DNA from: Anarhynchus alexandrinus
Lineage: Eukaryota > Chordata > Aves > Charadriiformes > Charadriidae
NCBI GenBank assembly: GCA_008711295.1
Contig: VUYV01000068.1
Location: forward strand, 861,816-925,815
Reading direction: 5' to 3'
Length of the DNA stretch: 64,000 bases
In this document: positions 13,070 to 26,225 of the stretch, in pieces
Numbering within the stretch: position 1 is the stretch's first letter
Layout: each line of letters starts with the position of its first letter
Translations under genes and position numbers: made by a program
Notes under the pieces: model-generated
Databases searched by the model: none
What the model was told of the DNA's origin: nothing
The model's input: the letters and a program-made list of their open reading frames with translations, nothing else

Positions 13070-13329
13070 TTAATTGTTTAGAGAGCTGTCATTGGAAGTT
13101 GGGGACTGGGAAGTCACAAAAGGCTCATTTGCCTTCTGATCGTCCTTCATGGAGGCTGCTTGGTCTGAGATGGAAGAGAAGGAGAGCTGGTCATGTTCCA
13201 TTATATGCACTTGGTCATCTTCTTTGTCTTTCTTCACATAAAACAACTTCCTAAACTTTTTGAGCTCATGGAGTTCACAGAAAGTCTCAAGAACCACCAA
13301 CATTGCGATAAGACCCAGCAACAGATAAC
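13070..13329 (-). CDS. KCNK1: KCNK1 coding exon 3 (TWIK-1 residues 251-336 and stop)
   Basis: The terminal coding exon opens after TACCCAG and joins exon 2 as T/GT (Cys251). It ends at TAA (13070-13072). Total CDS is 355+396+260 = 1011 bases, giving 336 residues, the human length. It encodes M4 (YLLLGLIAMLVVLETF, with Leu261 of the hydrophobic barrier) and the C-terminal cytosolic tail. Lys274 in ELKKF is the lysine reported as a SUMO site in mammalian TWIK-1. The trafficking region reads DDQVHIMEHD; mammals, as I recall, have a di-isoleucine (I293-I294) that drives constitutive endocytosis, and here position 294 is Met. The last dozen residues (SQSPTSNDSSLNN) diverge most from human, as expected for a disordered tail. 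The 3' UTR continues to lower coordinates. Confidence 0.98.
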
Positions 13330-16207
13330 CTGGGTACAAAAAAAAAGAAAAGTGTTTTAATTATTAGCAAATTAAGTGGACCTGGAACAGTTTTAACCCT
13401 GCAACTTTTCCCACCCCTGTCATCTCTGGACAGTATTTTCTTTATGACCCATTTTCAGAGCTCTGTAACTCACTTTGGACTGTCAAATCCTTTTTTTCCT
13501 TTTTAATTCTACAATCAACAAGACCCCACGCAATCAAAAAAAAATAACGCCAGTGGCTTTAATTCTGTTACAACTGCACAAGAGAAAAATATGTAAAGGA
13601 ATTAAATGAAACCTAATACTAAAATTTACCACATGCACACTCCCCCACTTACAACCTTCATGATTAAGTGTTCTTCACAAGATTTTTTTCCCTTAATATT
13701 CCTGTATGTTACAAATAGAAGTAAAAATATGGAGGCTAATTATGGTTATTTGTTGTTTGTACCAGTTTAGCAGAATAAATCACTTATGTTTTATGAAAAC
13801 TTTGAATTATTTCTCCTTTAAAACTGTAAGTTATATCCAACACCCCAAAATGAGTGGAAAAATCAAAGCAACTAGAAATGTGTACAAAACCAATAAAATC
13901 AAAATGAAAAATTACTGTAAAATTACTGCTGATATTTTAAAAACCTGACAAAGTTGCTATATCTGATGAAACCTTGAAGACTATTTGCAATGTTTTACTA
14001 ACATACATAAAGTATCTGAACTTGAAGTGTTACTTAAATGATATTACCGATGACTTTGGTGGTATATTGACTCTGATTTTAAAGGTAATACTCAGCTCTC
14101 ATAGACTGAGACTTTTGGAAACGGAGCTTTGTATGGTTTAACAGCTCACTGTACCTTTTTTTCTCTTCAGAAATATGCACCTAGAATTTGAGGGAAGGTG
14201 TTAAAACGAGCATTTCTTAGTCTCAATATTTCATTAGATCCCTGCTACTGCTACAATTTAATGAGGAGCATTGACTACCTGAATATGTTATCATTTCAAT
14301 GAGTAAATCAAGCAGAAGCTAAGTGTATAATTATTAGTATAACATGCTCATACAAAGGCTGAACATTAAATGTGCTGAAAGATCAACACAGATTAATTAT
14401 TATAATCTACCTATGGTCACTGTTGTATTACCTAAAGGCATAAATATTTCACCTGTAGTTACAAATTATTCACTGGCAATACCACTCTCCTTTTCCTTCC
14501 AGGAGCACCATTAAATCAATACTGCAATACCAGGTACTGATCTAAATCAGCACTACAGCTAAAATTTATGAATTGTTTTTAAGCGTTATCTCATGACATC
14601 AAATGAGAGCTATGCATCAACACAAAGAGGAAGCGACAAAGCTATGCCAATTAAAAGGCATCTATAAATCTGCACCAAATTTTGTAATCATCTCTGAAAC
14701 TCAGTCTAGCTGACCAGCTGATTTAGAACAGGACTTGTGTTCTAAAAAATCTTGAAAAGCCTGTAGCACTCATGAAGCATTTTCTGGTGGAGAACTCCAA
14801 AACTTTTCTTGAAGAGAATTTAGGTTCAGCAAGAAAAAACATTTTATACATCCTGTTCGGTTCCTTGAATTGTTCACATGAAAGGAAAAAGAATAATTTA
14901 AAGTTATGACCTTAAAAACTGTTGAAATTAAATATTCTAACATCGCAACTTTGCCTAAAAGCTACTTTTTCCCGTTAGGAAATAAATTGCGGAAAATACT
15001 AAGTGTTCAACCGTTTGAAAAAGGATAATTTGAGCCACAATGTTGTCTTCTGCTTTTGAGTTTTCAGACTGGCTAGAATTTTTACAAGACCTTTACTATG
15101 CATGACTTTCTCCATTCACTTCATCATTTGGCATCCCCAAATCAGCTCTGCAGATCAGCAGGCTAATAATGAAAAGCTACCGCAGGTAAGATAAACACAA
15201 CGGGTAGAGTGGGAAATCTTCTGTAACGTCAACAGGCCTGGCAGGAGGATAAAGTGTTCTGTTGGCTACTGCAAGGCCCCACTTCAAGGAATGAAAATTC
15301 AAGGCCCAATCTTTCTTTAGGTAAAACACAAAACCAAGTTAATGGACACTTTACCTATGTTAAGATTGCTGGATCATACACAGGAGCACAGACAAATGCA
15401 TACCGGCCTAAGAAATGGACCTGACAGGAAAGGTTTGTTTTGGCCGTTCAGATCTTCTAACTGACGTGTATGATGACCTGGGACTGTGCAGACTGAAGCT
15501 GTATCAGAAACTGGGATGCTTCAAAACACTGCCACTGGAGAACATTGCACTCAGCATACATTCGTTCAGAATGCCAACACAAGGATAATTTTCTTAGCTC
15601 TACTTTGGTCAAATCACTGATCACTGTGCCTCTCTCTTCTGTGTCAAACATAATTAAACAATTTAAATTTAACATTTGTGGTCTTGCTTTGCTATCATGT
15701 CAGTCTACTTGCCTCTCTTTGACAGCTGGTATGTCCCAGTGCCAGTTTCAGCTACCTTCTGTTACAACTGGAGTCAGAAACTGTGCTATTCTGCCTCATT
15801 TCCCATTGCTCCTTGATTCATCTCTGTCCACCTGTCATCTCACCTTACGAGATGACCTTAGGTTACAAGGATCATCTTCCTGGCTCTGTGACGCACTGAA
15901 ATCTTAGCCCAAGATGCTCATAACCATTTTCATAACACTAATGTGACCATTTTTTCTACTATCAATAAGAGAGTAAGTAGCTATGGTTCAGCACAACGGA
16001 ATTCTGGTTTTAGCTTTTTCTTTCTTAACTAAAGAAAACTGACCTTATTTCAAGGTTTCCTCTTTGCACAGCTACCTACGATGCCCAGTTTGCTAGCTGA
16101 CAGCTAGCAAAACAACCACCATCCACAGTATGGAGAGGAAAAGTCTGATGCTTTTTTTTTTTTTTTTTAAAAATGCCTTTTATTTAACTGGTTAGTTTGA
16201 CACTTAC
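13330..16207 (-). other. KCNK1: KCNK1 intron 2
   Basis: A 2.9 kb intron between exons 2 and 3, with GTAAGT donor and CAG acceptor and phase 1. It is AT-rich. A 17-base T-run (16152-16168 on the plus strand, so an A-run in the transcript) lies just inside the donor. I see no interspersed repeat I can name and no convincing alternative exon. Open frames here, such as those around 15457-15907, are short and unlike any family I recognise. Confidence 0.95.
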
Positions 16208-16603
16208 ATGTAATTCCGATTTTATACAGCTCTCGGAATTTTTGATTGTAGCCTTCTCCTGGCACATAGTCTCCGAGGCCAATGGTGCTCAGGGAAATGA
16301 AACAAAAGTAAAAAGATTCCAAAAAATTCCAGTCATCTTCCAGAACAGAAAATATTGCTGCTGGGATTAAGAAGAAGCACGAAACAGTGATGAACCCAAG
16401 GACTATAGCGTGGATGATCGCAACAACCTGCTTGGAGAAGCCCCAGCGAATGTGGAAATACAGTACAGGCCGCCTGGTGACATATACAATGATGCGCTGT
16501 ACTACTGCTGTCAGGAAAAGCAGTGTAAATGGGATTCCAATGACCGAGTAGATGATGCAGAAGGCCTTTCCTCCATCAGATAAAGGCACTGTGTGTCCAT
16601 AAC
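16208..16603 (-). CDS. KCNK1: KCNK1 coding exon 2 (TWIK-1 residues 119-250 and first base of codon 251)
   Basis: Exon 2 is 396 bases (132 codons, phase 1 to phase 1). It is bounded by TTGCAG before GTTATGG and by ATTACAT before GTAAGTG. It completes the first selectivity filter as TTGYGHT. His122 next to the filter is the residue linked to TWIK-1 proton sensitivity. M2 follows (about 133-155), including Leu146, one of the hydrophobic-barrier residues described for TWIK-1. A basic cytosolic loop (VTRRPVLYFHIRWGFSK), M3 (about 178-203), pore helix 2 (DDWNFLESFYFCFISL) and the second filter TIGLGDY at 225-231 come next. The asymmetric pair of filters, GYG then GLG, is the TWIK signature. The exon ends at the start of M4 (YKIGIT). 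All the key channel residues are intact, and nothing suggests a pseudogene. Confidence 0.98.
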
Positions 16604-17657
16604 CTGCAACAAAGCAGAGGAGGCATAGGTTGAGGTAAAGCTGGGAACTTATGTACCAATTTGATACTGGCTATATTGTGGGAGACAAAGAACTGCGTCA
16701 CTATCACTATTTCTGAATTCTGCTATTCTTGACAAATGCTGTTCAAAGGTCTGTTTTAAGCAGACAAACCAAGCCTAAGTACTAGGAATAAGCAAGTAAA
16801 AATAATAAAAAAAAATAGTTTTATATTTCAAAATTGTGAACGTAATTGTATAAATGCTTATTTTGAAGAAGGAAGCAATGCCTAGTCAGGAGTGTGAACC
16901 TATGCCAGAAAAACTGTTTTATTCTGGGTTTTCCTGCTGACCTTTTTGTTTAGTTTTACAAAGCGATGTAACTACTTTTACCCACCTTGTCAAACAGAAT
17001 AATCCATACTTCAGAAAAATGTTCCGAGATCAATTTTGTAGTAAAACACTCTTAAGACCTTTTGTGAAAATCATTAAAATTACAAAGTAGTATTATAATC
17101 AGCATTCCACACTATATACTTCCATGCTTCCACAAGGTGTTTAGATGATAATCCATCAAAGATATCTAAAAGCACAACAAACATTTTCACGGCAAAACTC
17201 CTGGGATTTAACTACTGTGGCTGGATTTTTTGCCTAGTCATTTACGTACTAGAAGTATCAATAGTGATCTGTTTGGAGTGCAGGAATGTATCCACTTCTG
17301 TACAGGCTGATCGTGGCCAGCAATCTCAACTCCACAAATGTGTGCAATTACACTTGTACCCAGCGCAAGCAGCTATGCTGCCAAAGCGCACTCTGCTCCA
17401 TAGCCTGGTTCTAAATGTAAATCACAGGCACAGAAAAGAACAGTACATCCAGCATAAACCAGGAATGCTTTCTTCTATTTGCCAACAACAACAAAAAAAT
17501 TGCAGCAAGGAAGAGGAAATCTCTTGAAATCTAGTTTGGGCAGTCTTTACACGGATATCAAACCAAGCAAGCACAGACAGGCCCTAGTAATTCTGCAGCC
17601 CCAAATCTGCCAACTCATTTGGGTTACACTAGTGCTGTACAACGATGCATTTTGGGA

Positions 17658-18080
17658 AGCACCTCTCCTATGAGGATAGGCTGAGAGAGTTGGGGTTGTT
17701 CAGCCTGGAGAAGAGAAGGCTCTGGGGAGACTTTATAGCAGCCTTCCAGTACCTAAAGGGGGCCTAGAGAAGAGCTGGGGAGGGACGGAAGGACTTTTTA
17801 CTAGGGCATGTAGTGATAGGATGAGGGGTTCAAACTGGAAGAGGGGAGATTTAGATTAGATATTAGGAAGAAATTTTTTCACTCTGAGGGTGGTGAAGCA
17901 CTGGAACAGGTTGCCCAGAGAAGCTGTGGATGCCGCATCCCTGGAGGTGTTCAAGGCCAGGCTGGATGGGGCTTTGAGCAACCTGGTCTAGTGGGAGGTG
18001 TCCCTGCCCATGGCAGGGGGGTTGGAACTCGATGATCGTCAAGGTCCCTTCCAACCTAAACCATTCTATGATTCTATGAT
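17658..18080 (+). mobile_element. CR1 LINE 3' fragment with intact tail repeats
   Basis: A roughly 420-base copy starts in the C-terminal part of CR1 ORF2 (TATGAGGATAGGCTGAGAG; GCCTGGAGAAGAGAAGGCTC), runs through the CR1 3' UTR (GGTCTAGTGGGAGGTGTCCC) and ends CCATTCTATGATTCTATG, the diagnostic 3' repeat. The reading frame is broken by stops and small indels, so it is a dead copy. It lies in KCNK1 intron 1, in the opposite orientation to the gene. The position after 17655 where similarity begins is the usual 5' truncation. Confidence 0.97.
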
Positions 18081-18784
18081 TTTTCCAGAGCTACTGCTAT
18101 CTTGAGGAGACCAAGCAGAGTGCAGTGTGTATAGGGCTGTGTCGCTTCTGATCTCTGAATTGGGCTCACTCTGCGGCACTAGACTGGGCAGTTTTTCCCC
18201 AAAGGCTCCTGGGAAACCCCTGCTTGCTCCCCTGTAAAACCTGCTGCTCTGCAAGCCCCTTCAGGTTTTAAATGAACATGAGAGATTTCCCTTCTACATT
18301 AATGAATTTAATTCTGGAAGCATTGTTCTTTTGTTTTTCCAGCAGAGTAAGAAAAGGAAATGTTATTATTATTTAAGATGCATAGAGACACTTTGAGACA
18401 CTGAAAGATGGACAAAATGTCTTATCATTACAACGTACAAAGTCTTAGAGAAGAAATACACAAGGTGCAGTTTCTCCATGTTAGCTAACCCGACAGTGAA
18501 CTTCAGTTGTATTTGAATTTTAATGACCTTATGAATAATTTACCCAAGCTCAGTCTTTTGAACCACAGAAAATCGTATTAATTAATGGGTTTTTTTCTTG
18601 CTCACCTTCTGTTTATCCATTTTGAGATAAGAGAACCTGAACTGCACAGAGCATGCCAGACGCAGCTGAATCAGATTTATGAAGCTGCAGAGAAGGTTTC
18701 TCACCTTGTGTTCTACTCCGTCCCTAATAACGCTGGACATTTGACTGGCACTGAGCTGACACTTTCTTGGTCCTGTCTATCTTT

Positions 18785-18830
18785 ATAGATAGACAGATAG
18801 ATAGATAGATAGATAGACAGATAGATAGAT
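18785..18830. repeat. (GATA)n microsatellite with GACA interruptions
   Basis: About eleven tetranucleotide units of GATA with two GACA variants, inside KCNK1 intron 1. It is likely length-polymorphic. Confidence 0.97.
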
Positions 18831-18939
18831 CCTGATCTTGCCCCTCAGAGGTATCTGGGGATCCACCAGTGCAGATCCCATCACTTCACATGTGAAACTA
18901 TTACTGGCTTTGCTTTGTGTATCACTTAAATTTTATCTG

Positions 18940-19300
18940 CACTCATTTTCAAGTCCTGTTTTATTGCCTGTTTGCCCTGCGGATCTTCCATCATCCTTAC
19001 CGCCTTAAATAATTTTGTATCTTTAGTAAACTTTGTTACCTCCCTCTTTCAGGTCATTTATGAACACATTGAACAGCACAAGCCCCGGCGCAGGCCTCCA
19101 AGGAACAACCCTTGTGACATTCCCCTACTTCAAGAACTAACCATTTTCTCCTACTGTTTTCTGTCTTTCCCTATCTCACATCCATATGAAGACCAACCCC
19201 AGTTGCTTAGTTTTCCTGAAAGCATTTTGTGACAGACAATCAACTCCAAGTCTGGAAAAGAAGAAAGATGTGTGCTTTGAGTAGATCATCTAAAGCTGAC
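18940..19300 (-). mobile_element. Ancient CR1/L3-like LINE fragment
   Basis: The plus strand shows the degenerate antisense of a CR1-clade reverse transcriptase region: TTAGTAAACTTTGTTACC, then TCATTTATGAACACATTGAACAG, then GGCGCAGGCCTCCAAGGAAC. Further on, GCTTAGTTTTCCTGAAAGCATTTTGTG matches the order seen in old amniote CR1/L3 elements. Many substitutions and indels place it well before the recent CR1 copies. The family was assigned by remembered consensus, so the exact subfamily is open. Confidence 0.6.
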
Positions 19301-19389
19301 CCATGTGACACACGCACAAAAAAGGCAACTGCAATGCTCCGTCACATCAAGGCGTCTTCAGTAAAGCAGAACTAGAGGTGTGTTATTTG

Positions 19390-19915
19390 AGTAAGATGCA
19401 GATCAGACCTCCTCTGGACTAAGCTACCTCATTCTGTATATCCACGCTTAAAGAATGAATTCACACTGGAAGAAGAGCAGACAAGGTTACTGAAACTGTC
19501 AGGGGAATAGAGACTATTTTATGAGAGGAAGATAAAAGCGGCTGGCTTCCACGGCACAGCTGAATGGAGGCTGAAAAGTGATATAGTGTTTCCCTGTTAA
19601 TGCATCAGCATACAACTACTACCAAGGGAAAAGAAATGCTTTAGATGAAGAATAATATTGCCACACAAACAAATAGCTTTGATGTAGCACGAAGAAATTT
19701 AGTCTAGAAATTAGGAAAAGGTTTCTAAGCTTCAGAGAAGAGTTTTGGAGCAGCCATCCACTTTCAGTACTGGGGATAGAACCCAGCTATGTTTAAAATG
19801 GAGCCAGATAAAGCTTGGTAACTTAATGGAAAGTGCAATAACATGAGGCTATATAGCACAAGCAGAAATTGAGCTTGCAGACCTAGAAAGTCCCTTGCGA
19901 GCTCCAGGTTCCTAA
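19390..19915 (+). mobile_element. Ancient CR1/L3-like LINE 3' fragment, opposite orientation
   Basis: Degenerate but collinear with the 3' end of old CR1-clade elements: CTATTTTATGAGAGGAAGAT, then GAAATTTAGTCTAGAAATTAGG, AAAGGTTTCTAAGCTTCAGAG, TTTTGGAGCAGCC, and near the end AAAGTCCCTTGCGAGCTCC followed by TTCCT. It faces away from the fragment at 18940-19300, so the two are either separate insertions or parts of one inverted copy. It is non-coding. Confidence 0.55.
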
Positions 19916-22900
19916 ATTTAACATATGTTTGCACTGTACAATTAATCCAAACTTTCACTAATTTGGACCCAAACATCTGTATCATACGTACAAAAAAAAA
20001 ATTGACACATTTGTTGGTTTATGCACAGGGCAGGTTGATGGTGATTTAATTCCAGCCTCTGTGCTGACCCAGACAGCAACTGGGTCATTTCTTGGGGAGG
20101 GCTTCTGTTACCTCTCCAATACTTCTCTCATAATTCCTTCTGAAGGACAGACATTATCCTTCCAGGTGCTACACAGTACGCAACCCAGACTCAGAGGAAA
20201 GTGTAGAATGAGAAAGACTTTACTACAGGAACATTTGCAACAAGGTTATATTAAACTGGGTGCTCAGACTAGCTTGCCTGGTTTACCCTTACAGAAATTT
20301 TCCCAATTCACAGAATTAGTTGAGGCCCCTGAAGCAGATAATACCTTCTAAGGCCTGCTCTGCCATTCCGGTGAGATTGTCACATCACTTAAGGGATAGG
20401 TGAGGGGACTGTGTATCTGTTCCTCAGCTGCTAACAATTACAGGAACTATAATACTAGACTGCTGACAGTTTCAGACTGAGGAGAGAATATTGCTCCACT
20501 CAACCAGCAGCAGTAAGATGATGACATCTCCCAAAAGCAATGGATGAGTGATCAATGTTTGCTTGCTACTCAAGATCAGTCACTGCTTGGGAATAATGAT
20601 ATTGAAAAGCTTGAGCTAAAGCAGTCACAATTTATGAGGCTATGGCAAGTGGGAAGGAAAAAGATCTGTATTCTTCCCAGTATGAAATTGCTTATGTGAC
20701 TTTTCCTAACAATGCCTATAATCTTAGTCATCACTATACAAAAGTCATTTAAAAACCCCCCAAACAAACAAACAACAAAACATTACAGCCATACATTAAA
20801 AGACAGGAGATTATAGATTTCAGGCAGGAGATACTCCATGTCTTCTTTTTGACACTTGCACTCTATTGCCTCTCATCTCTGCTCCCGCACCTTGTTTGTA
20901 GCTTCTTTGTACTTTAACCTCTTCAGGGAAATACCCTTCTATAATCCCTCCATATAGTGCCTACCACATGTTAGTTCTACATAAATAATACATAATAAAA
21001 TGTATGTGAATTTGCCCTTTCCAGTGGAAACTACCATGTTTAGAAGCAATCCTTGCAATCCTAAGATATTCTTTTTGTTATGAGAACAGGATGCTCACAA
21101 GAAGGCAACTACTTACCAAGATATTTCTTTATTCTATCATGGAGACTTGCTATGGGTGACTAGAATTAAATTGCCCATGTAGCATATCTGATAACCGTAT
21201 TACTGATTATGAAGACAGACAAGATTTACTGAATGCTGTATTTTCATATCTATAATGCAAATATCAGATAACAATCACCCATTTAAGAGCACTGACCTTT
21301 GAAAAAACAAACCCTCAGATAACCTGCCCAAACTCAGAAGCAAAGTGACACCAGAAATAAAAGGATATTACTCACACATAATCCCTTCTATTGTCTATTC
21401 ATAGCTTAGAGGTACCATTCCTTCAAAAAATCTCACAGAAAAAATGCGTGCAAGACCAGCAGGATTTGCCAAATTAAATAAGATCAACACTCCATCTAGT
21501 TTTCATTTTTGTAAAAATTTTTAGTTGTTAAATGCAGTTTTAGCTTTTAAAACTTTTCTTTTTTTCCTTTCTTTTTCTGTTTTCTCTCTCCTCGAGCCAC
21601 ACGATATTTCATTGATCATACAAGGAGCAAAACCCCACAAAATGTAGGCAGTTGGCTTTCGGTTCAGTTCACATATGGGGAAAGTAATTTACTGTCTTAT
21701 AACAGTAGAATTCCTCCAAGTCATAAGTTTACATACATATACAAAATGTCTTTATCTGTTCTGACGTAATTTTGAATGTCATCATACTCTACAAAAAGTG
21801 CTTATTTTTGAAAGTCATTTAAAATGCTTAAATCTTTCTCCATTGATCTTGGTGCTGTGAGTTTTACAGGTCAATTATGTGTTCAATAAAATATTTACTC
21901 TTCCATTTGCTGTCTTTCAAGTTAGTCTTTTGCTTTTATAACTTTCTAAAAAGGCTTGGTCATGACTTTTCTATACTTTTCAGTGGTTTGTATCCCTCTA
22001 GTGCAAGTTATTATTAGCTATTAGTTATTTTCTCTTTTGTCTTACCTGTGTCTAATTGTTCCTGTTAAATCACTTCGTAGAGAAATACGTAGAATTGATC
22101 ATTGTATTCCAGGTAAGATATATTTTCTCCCTCCATTTTTACATGTCATCACACTTTGTTTTCCAGAGTCTCTAGGTAGCTCACAACAATGTGTAACTCA
22201 TAACAGCCTATGTCAAACCCAGCACTGTGTACGAGCATTTCACACTACTCTTCCACCCTGTGTTAGCTTGGCACTTGGCACTGCATGTTTTCTTCTTTCA
22301 CCCTTCTCAGATACTGCTTGGACCAATCTAAGCAGTCCTGTATCATCACTGCTTTGTTTCTTCATAGTTCAGTCCCTCCTGTAGCTCATTAATTGGTCTT
22401 CTCTCTATTAAGAAACAGTGGCCTTCTTACAGGTGTTTCGGGGCCCTGAATTGAGCATTTAGTGCCAAAGTGCAGAGGTGCTGCAATTCTGTGTTGCGAT
22501 AACCCAGGCTGGTTCCACACAGAAATCCCCAGAGGCTGCCCCGAAAGGTGGATGTTTGAATGTCCTAAATGGATCTGACATGAGGTAAGGCAAGCAACAG
22601 GCAAACAGAGCTGCCACAGCCCTCTGAAAGTTTCCTGCAGACAGCTTCTCCCAGGCTATGGTGATAAAGCCTGGAAGGTGTGTGTGCAGGCTGCAGCACT
22701 GGCTCTTTCTCTTGCCCCTCTGTAATGCTCCCAGGGCATCAGCTGTCCACGACTGCTCTCATGGGCTGGTCCCATGAATGGAGACCACCGTCCACAGCAC
22801 TAAAGCTCGCTCCTCTCCCTTCATGACTTAAACCTTCCTACCACAGGTTTTGTCAAGCCACTCCTCCCTCAGGTCCCCCTAGCCCCAGGTGACCTGCTGC

Positions 22901-25889
22901 AACACCACCAGCCCTGTGTAGGACCCTGGAGCTTCTGAGGGTGGGGAGAAGGTTATCTTCACCACATGCAGTGCCCTCCCTGGCACACCCGTTCAGGTGG
23001 CAGAGTCATAACACCCAACCCCAATGTGGCAGCACAACACGACACGCGTGCTTATCCCTTCACTGGTTTGAGTCAGTGTCCCTGAAGAGAAGTCAGCCCT
23101 TTAAGTCTGCTCATAATCTCAAAATGCCCCAATAGATGAAGTGAATCATGTGCTATGTATTAAAGTTATGCAAAAATCTTTCACTCATCCAAAGCGTAAC
23201 AACTCACTGTAATATGATGATGATGAAGGTCAATGATAATATTTACATAATTTCTACAGTGTTATTTTTATAAGCCTTTGACATTTTCCACAGTGTTTAA
23301 CAATGAAATACATCCTTCTTCAAAACTGGTCTATTATCTTCTAAGACAAAAAGAAAATGTCAGGTGATGGTAGATCCATGTGGCAAGAGAGATTACAAGT
23401 AATTCTCAAGTACTTTTTCTTTTGCAAGGAAGAGCATACCAGTAACAAAAGCCATCAGAAACTTGCCCTACAGAGTTCAAACCAACAGCATCATGATTGA
23501 AGTAGCTGATTAGGAAGTTTATGTAAAGTACAGCAGCTGACTGGGCCATAAATTTGCAGGCAAAGGTCACCTAGCATAGAGAATGAAAGAAATTAGAATA
23601 AGACATGCTATATTATGCAGCATATCTACATATGTCAAAGCATCTGCTCAGAATCAATTTCTTTCAGAAAAGGTATTTTACTTTTTGTATTTCTACAGGG
23701 TGTGCACTGGGAAGGACCAGGTTTAAAGATGGCTGATAGGCAGGTAGTTAAGCAGCCTTTTAGCACACCATTGCACATAAGCCTTTCTTCCCTGCAATAC
23801 AGATAGAAAAAAGAACATAAAGGACTGTAAACAGGCATGAAAACTGGTCCATAGCTAAAAATATACAAAACAGCAGCACAGTGCTGCTAGAAAAGACTTG
23901 GTTTTGTTAAACAAACCCGAGAACTTTGATTTCCAGCCAGGCTGAGATAAGCTACTCTGTATGGCAGAAAGGAGGAGGAAAATTTCCACTTTTAGGCAGA
24001 GGAAATTCATTTGGATGTTATGTTTTGCTACCTCCTCAGTTGAGCTAATGGAACTGGTTTTGTGTGCATTGGAGGAGGGACGAGGAAGAGGTGCTTTAAA
24101 CTGAATGGATGAAATTGCCTGGGTTTAAAACAAAACAAAAACGAGGGAAAGCGAGGAGGAGGAAATTTGTTTGAAACCTAGCTCATTTCACTAATCAAAG
24201 CTTACAGCGCAGTCCTCAAAGAGTTGCATGGGCATAATTAGGGAGGTGATGAAGGGTGTGGCAGAAACCTCTTAAACCAGTTTTGCCACTGAAGAAAACA
24301 TTCATTAGGTTCATCATCGTCACACAGCACCAGTAAGGGCGATTTAAACTTCCAGCTGAGGTGATTTAGTATGGTACTATTCCAGCTCCCTTCAATAATA
24401 ATATATCCCTCAAACCTCACTAGAATAAAAGTGCTAAAACCATATTTAAACAATTAAATTAACCATGAGGATTAGATCTTCTTCATAACAATTTCTCACC
24501 TAATCACTCAGAATAGAATTGTTTTGTTGACCAATTTCTGGTGTCAAGGGACTTCCAAAAAAAAAAGGAGAAAAAAAAGAAAAAAGAGATTCCAACATAT
24601 TGATTTGCACTTATCTACTAATGGTGCATGGTTTCAATTCTTTCTGAGACTGTCCTTTGCTGCCACTAGTTATCAAAGTCAAAGATTGCTAATTCCTTGG
24701 AATCAATGTCCTGCTAGCTAGGTTTGGAGTTGCCTTGGAAAGGACCAGGTTCATATAATCAGCTCGCGTATGTCACCTGCTGCACCAAGAAAGGCTGAAA
24801 TGGCTATGAACATAGTCAGTTTAGTAATAAGGTTGTATGAGTAATTTGGCTGGTTGTCCACAACATCTGAACCCAAGAAACAAGCCAATGGCATGGATAT
24901 ATTGGCTTCTATGTTCAAAGCCAATTTCTACTAGAACAGCTGTACATCAGAACATTTATATCTTGCAAAGCATATAAAGTCTGCTTCTTGTGCAGGAAGG
25001 GATGTGGCACTATTTCATCTGCCCAAAGAAACCAAGCTAGAAACTGCATCCACAGGCACTGGGGAAAGGAGACACTGACAAATGAAACTGTGGAAAATGT
25101 CTGTATAAGGACAAGGGATACTTGCACATGATTTGTGCGAATACATTGAGATAAACAGCTTGCTTTACGGTCTTATATTTGGTATTGTTTAAACTGCCCA
25201 AGGATTTTTACCAGTGCTGGCAAAACACTGATGTTCAGTTCCTGTTCTGACTAATGTGATCTGGGTCAGCCTAAATAACCGGTGTGACAGTGGATATAGC
25301 TACATATTGACATGAAACACAGCCACATTCAGAAAGCATAGCTACTGTTAATCAAAAGCAAATAAATAAATAAACAAACAACCCAAAATCTCATGCTGTG
25401 AGCAGAAGTAATTATTCCAATTTCCCACTGAGTATGTTCTTAGCCCTCTGAAAAGTTATCCCTTTTCCTGCAATAAACCCAATCCCAACTCCATGCCTTC
25501 TCTGGGAGTCCCACATGAAGTGACAGCAAAAGCTCTTACTGATCTAGACCTATGCACAGGGTGGCACTTCTGGTGGAAAATCACTGCTATAGAAATAAAA
25601 TAACAACTAACCATATAAAAACACATTTAAAACTAAACTAAAACTCATATGAAAGTATTTCATATATCCCACAATAAATATCACTCCTGTTTATATTCTT
25701 TTCAGTTATTGTACACTTATTGTGCTACCAAAACAGAATAAAAATATTTCCTTGCCCTCAAAATGTACAACTTCAATATAAAATATAAGGCAACCAGTGA
25801 ACATGATTGGAAAGATAGAAAAGAATGAGATGACACTAGGCAGTGTGTGAAACAACAGCATCCATATACTACCTGCCTCATTACTACAT

Positions 25890-26225
25890 AACCTACCCTT
25901 TCAGGTATTTATATACACTTATGAGCTCCCCCCTGAACCTTCTCTTCTCCAAGCTCAACAGTCCCAGTCTCTCCCACCCCTCATAGGAGAGATACTCCAG
26001 TCCCTTCGTCATCTTAGTGGCCCTACACTGGACTCTCTCCAGTAGCTCCATTAACTTTTTTGTGCTGGGGAGCCCAGACTGGACCCAGCGCTCCAGGCGT
26101 GGCCTCAGCAGCACTGACTAGAGGGGAAGGATCACTGCCTGCGACCTGCTGGCAGCACTCCTAATGCAGCCCAGGATACCACTAGCCCTCTTTGCCGCCA
26201 GGTCATATTGCTGACTCTCCTTTGG
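25890..26225 (-). mobile_element. CR1 LINE internal fragment (ORF2 C-terminal region)
   Basis: The antisense of CR1 ORF2 appears on the plus strand: CCTTCTCTTCTCCAAGCTCAACAG, CATAGGAGAGATACTCCAG, GGCCTCAGCAGCACTGAC and AATGCAGCCCAGGATACCA. The translated minus strand reads EYLSYEGWERLGLLSLEKRR, a CR1 reverse-transcriptase C-terminal signature. Both ends are missing, including the 3' tail repeats. It is diverged, suggesting an older CR1 subfamily than the copy near 17.9 kb. Confidence 0.93.
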
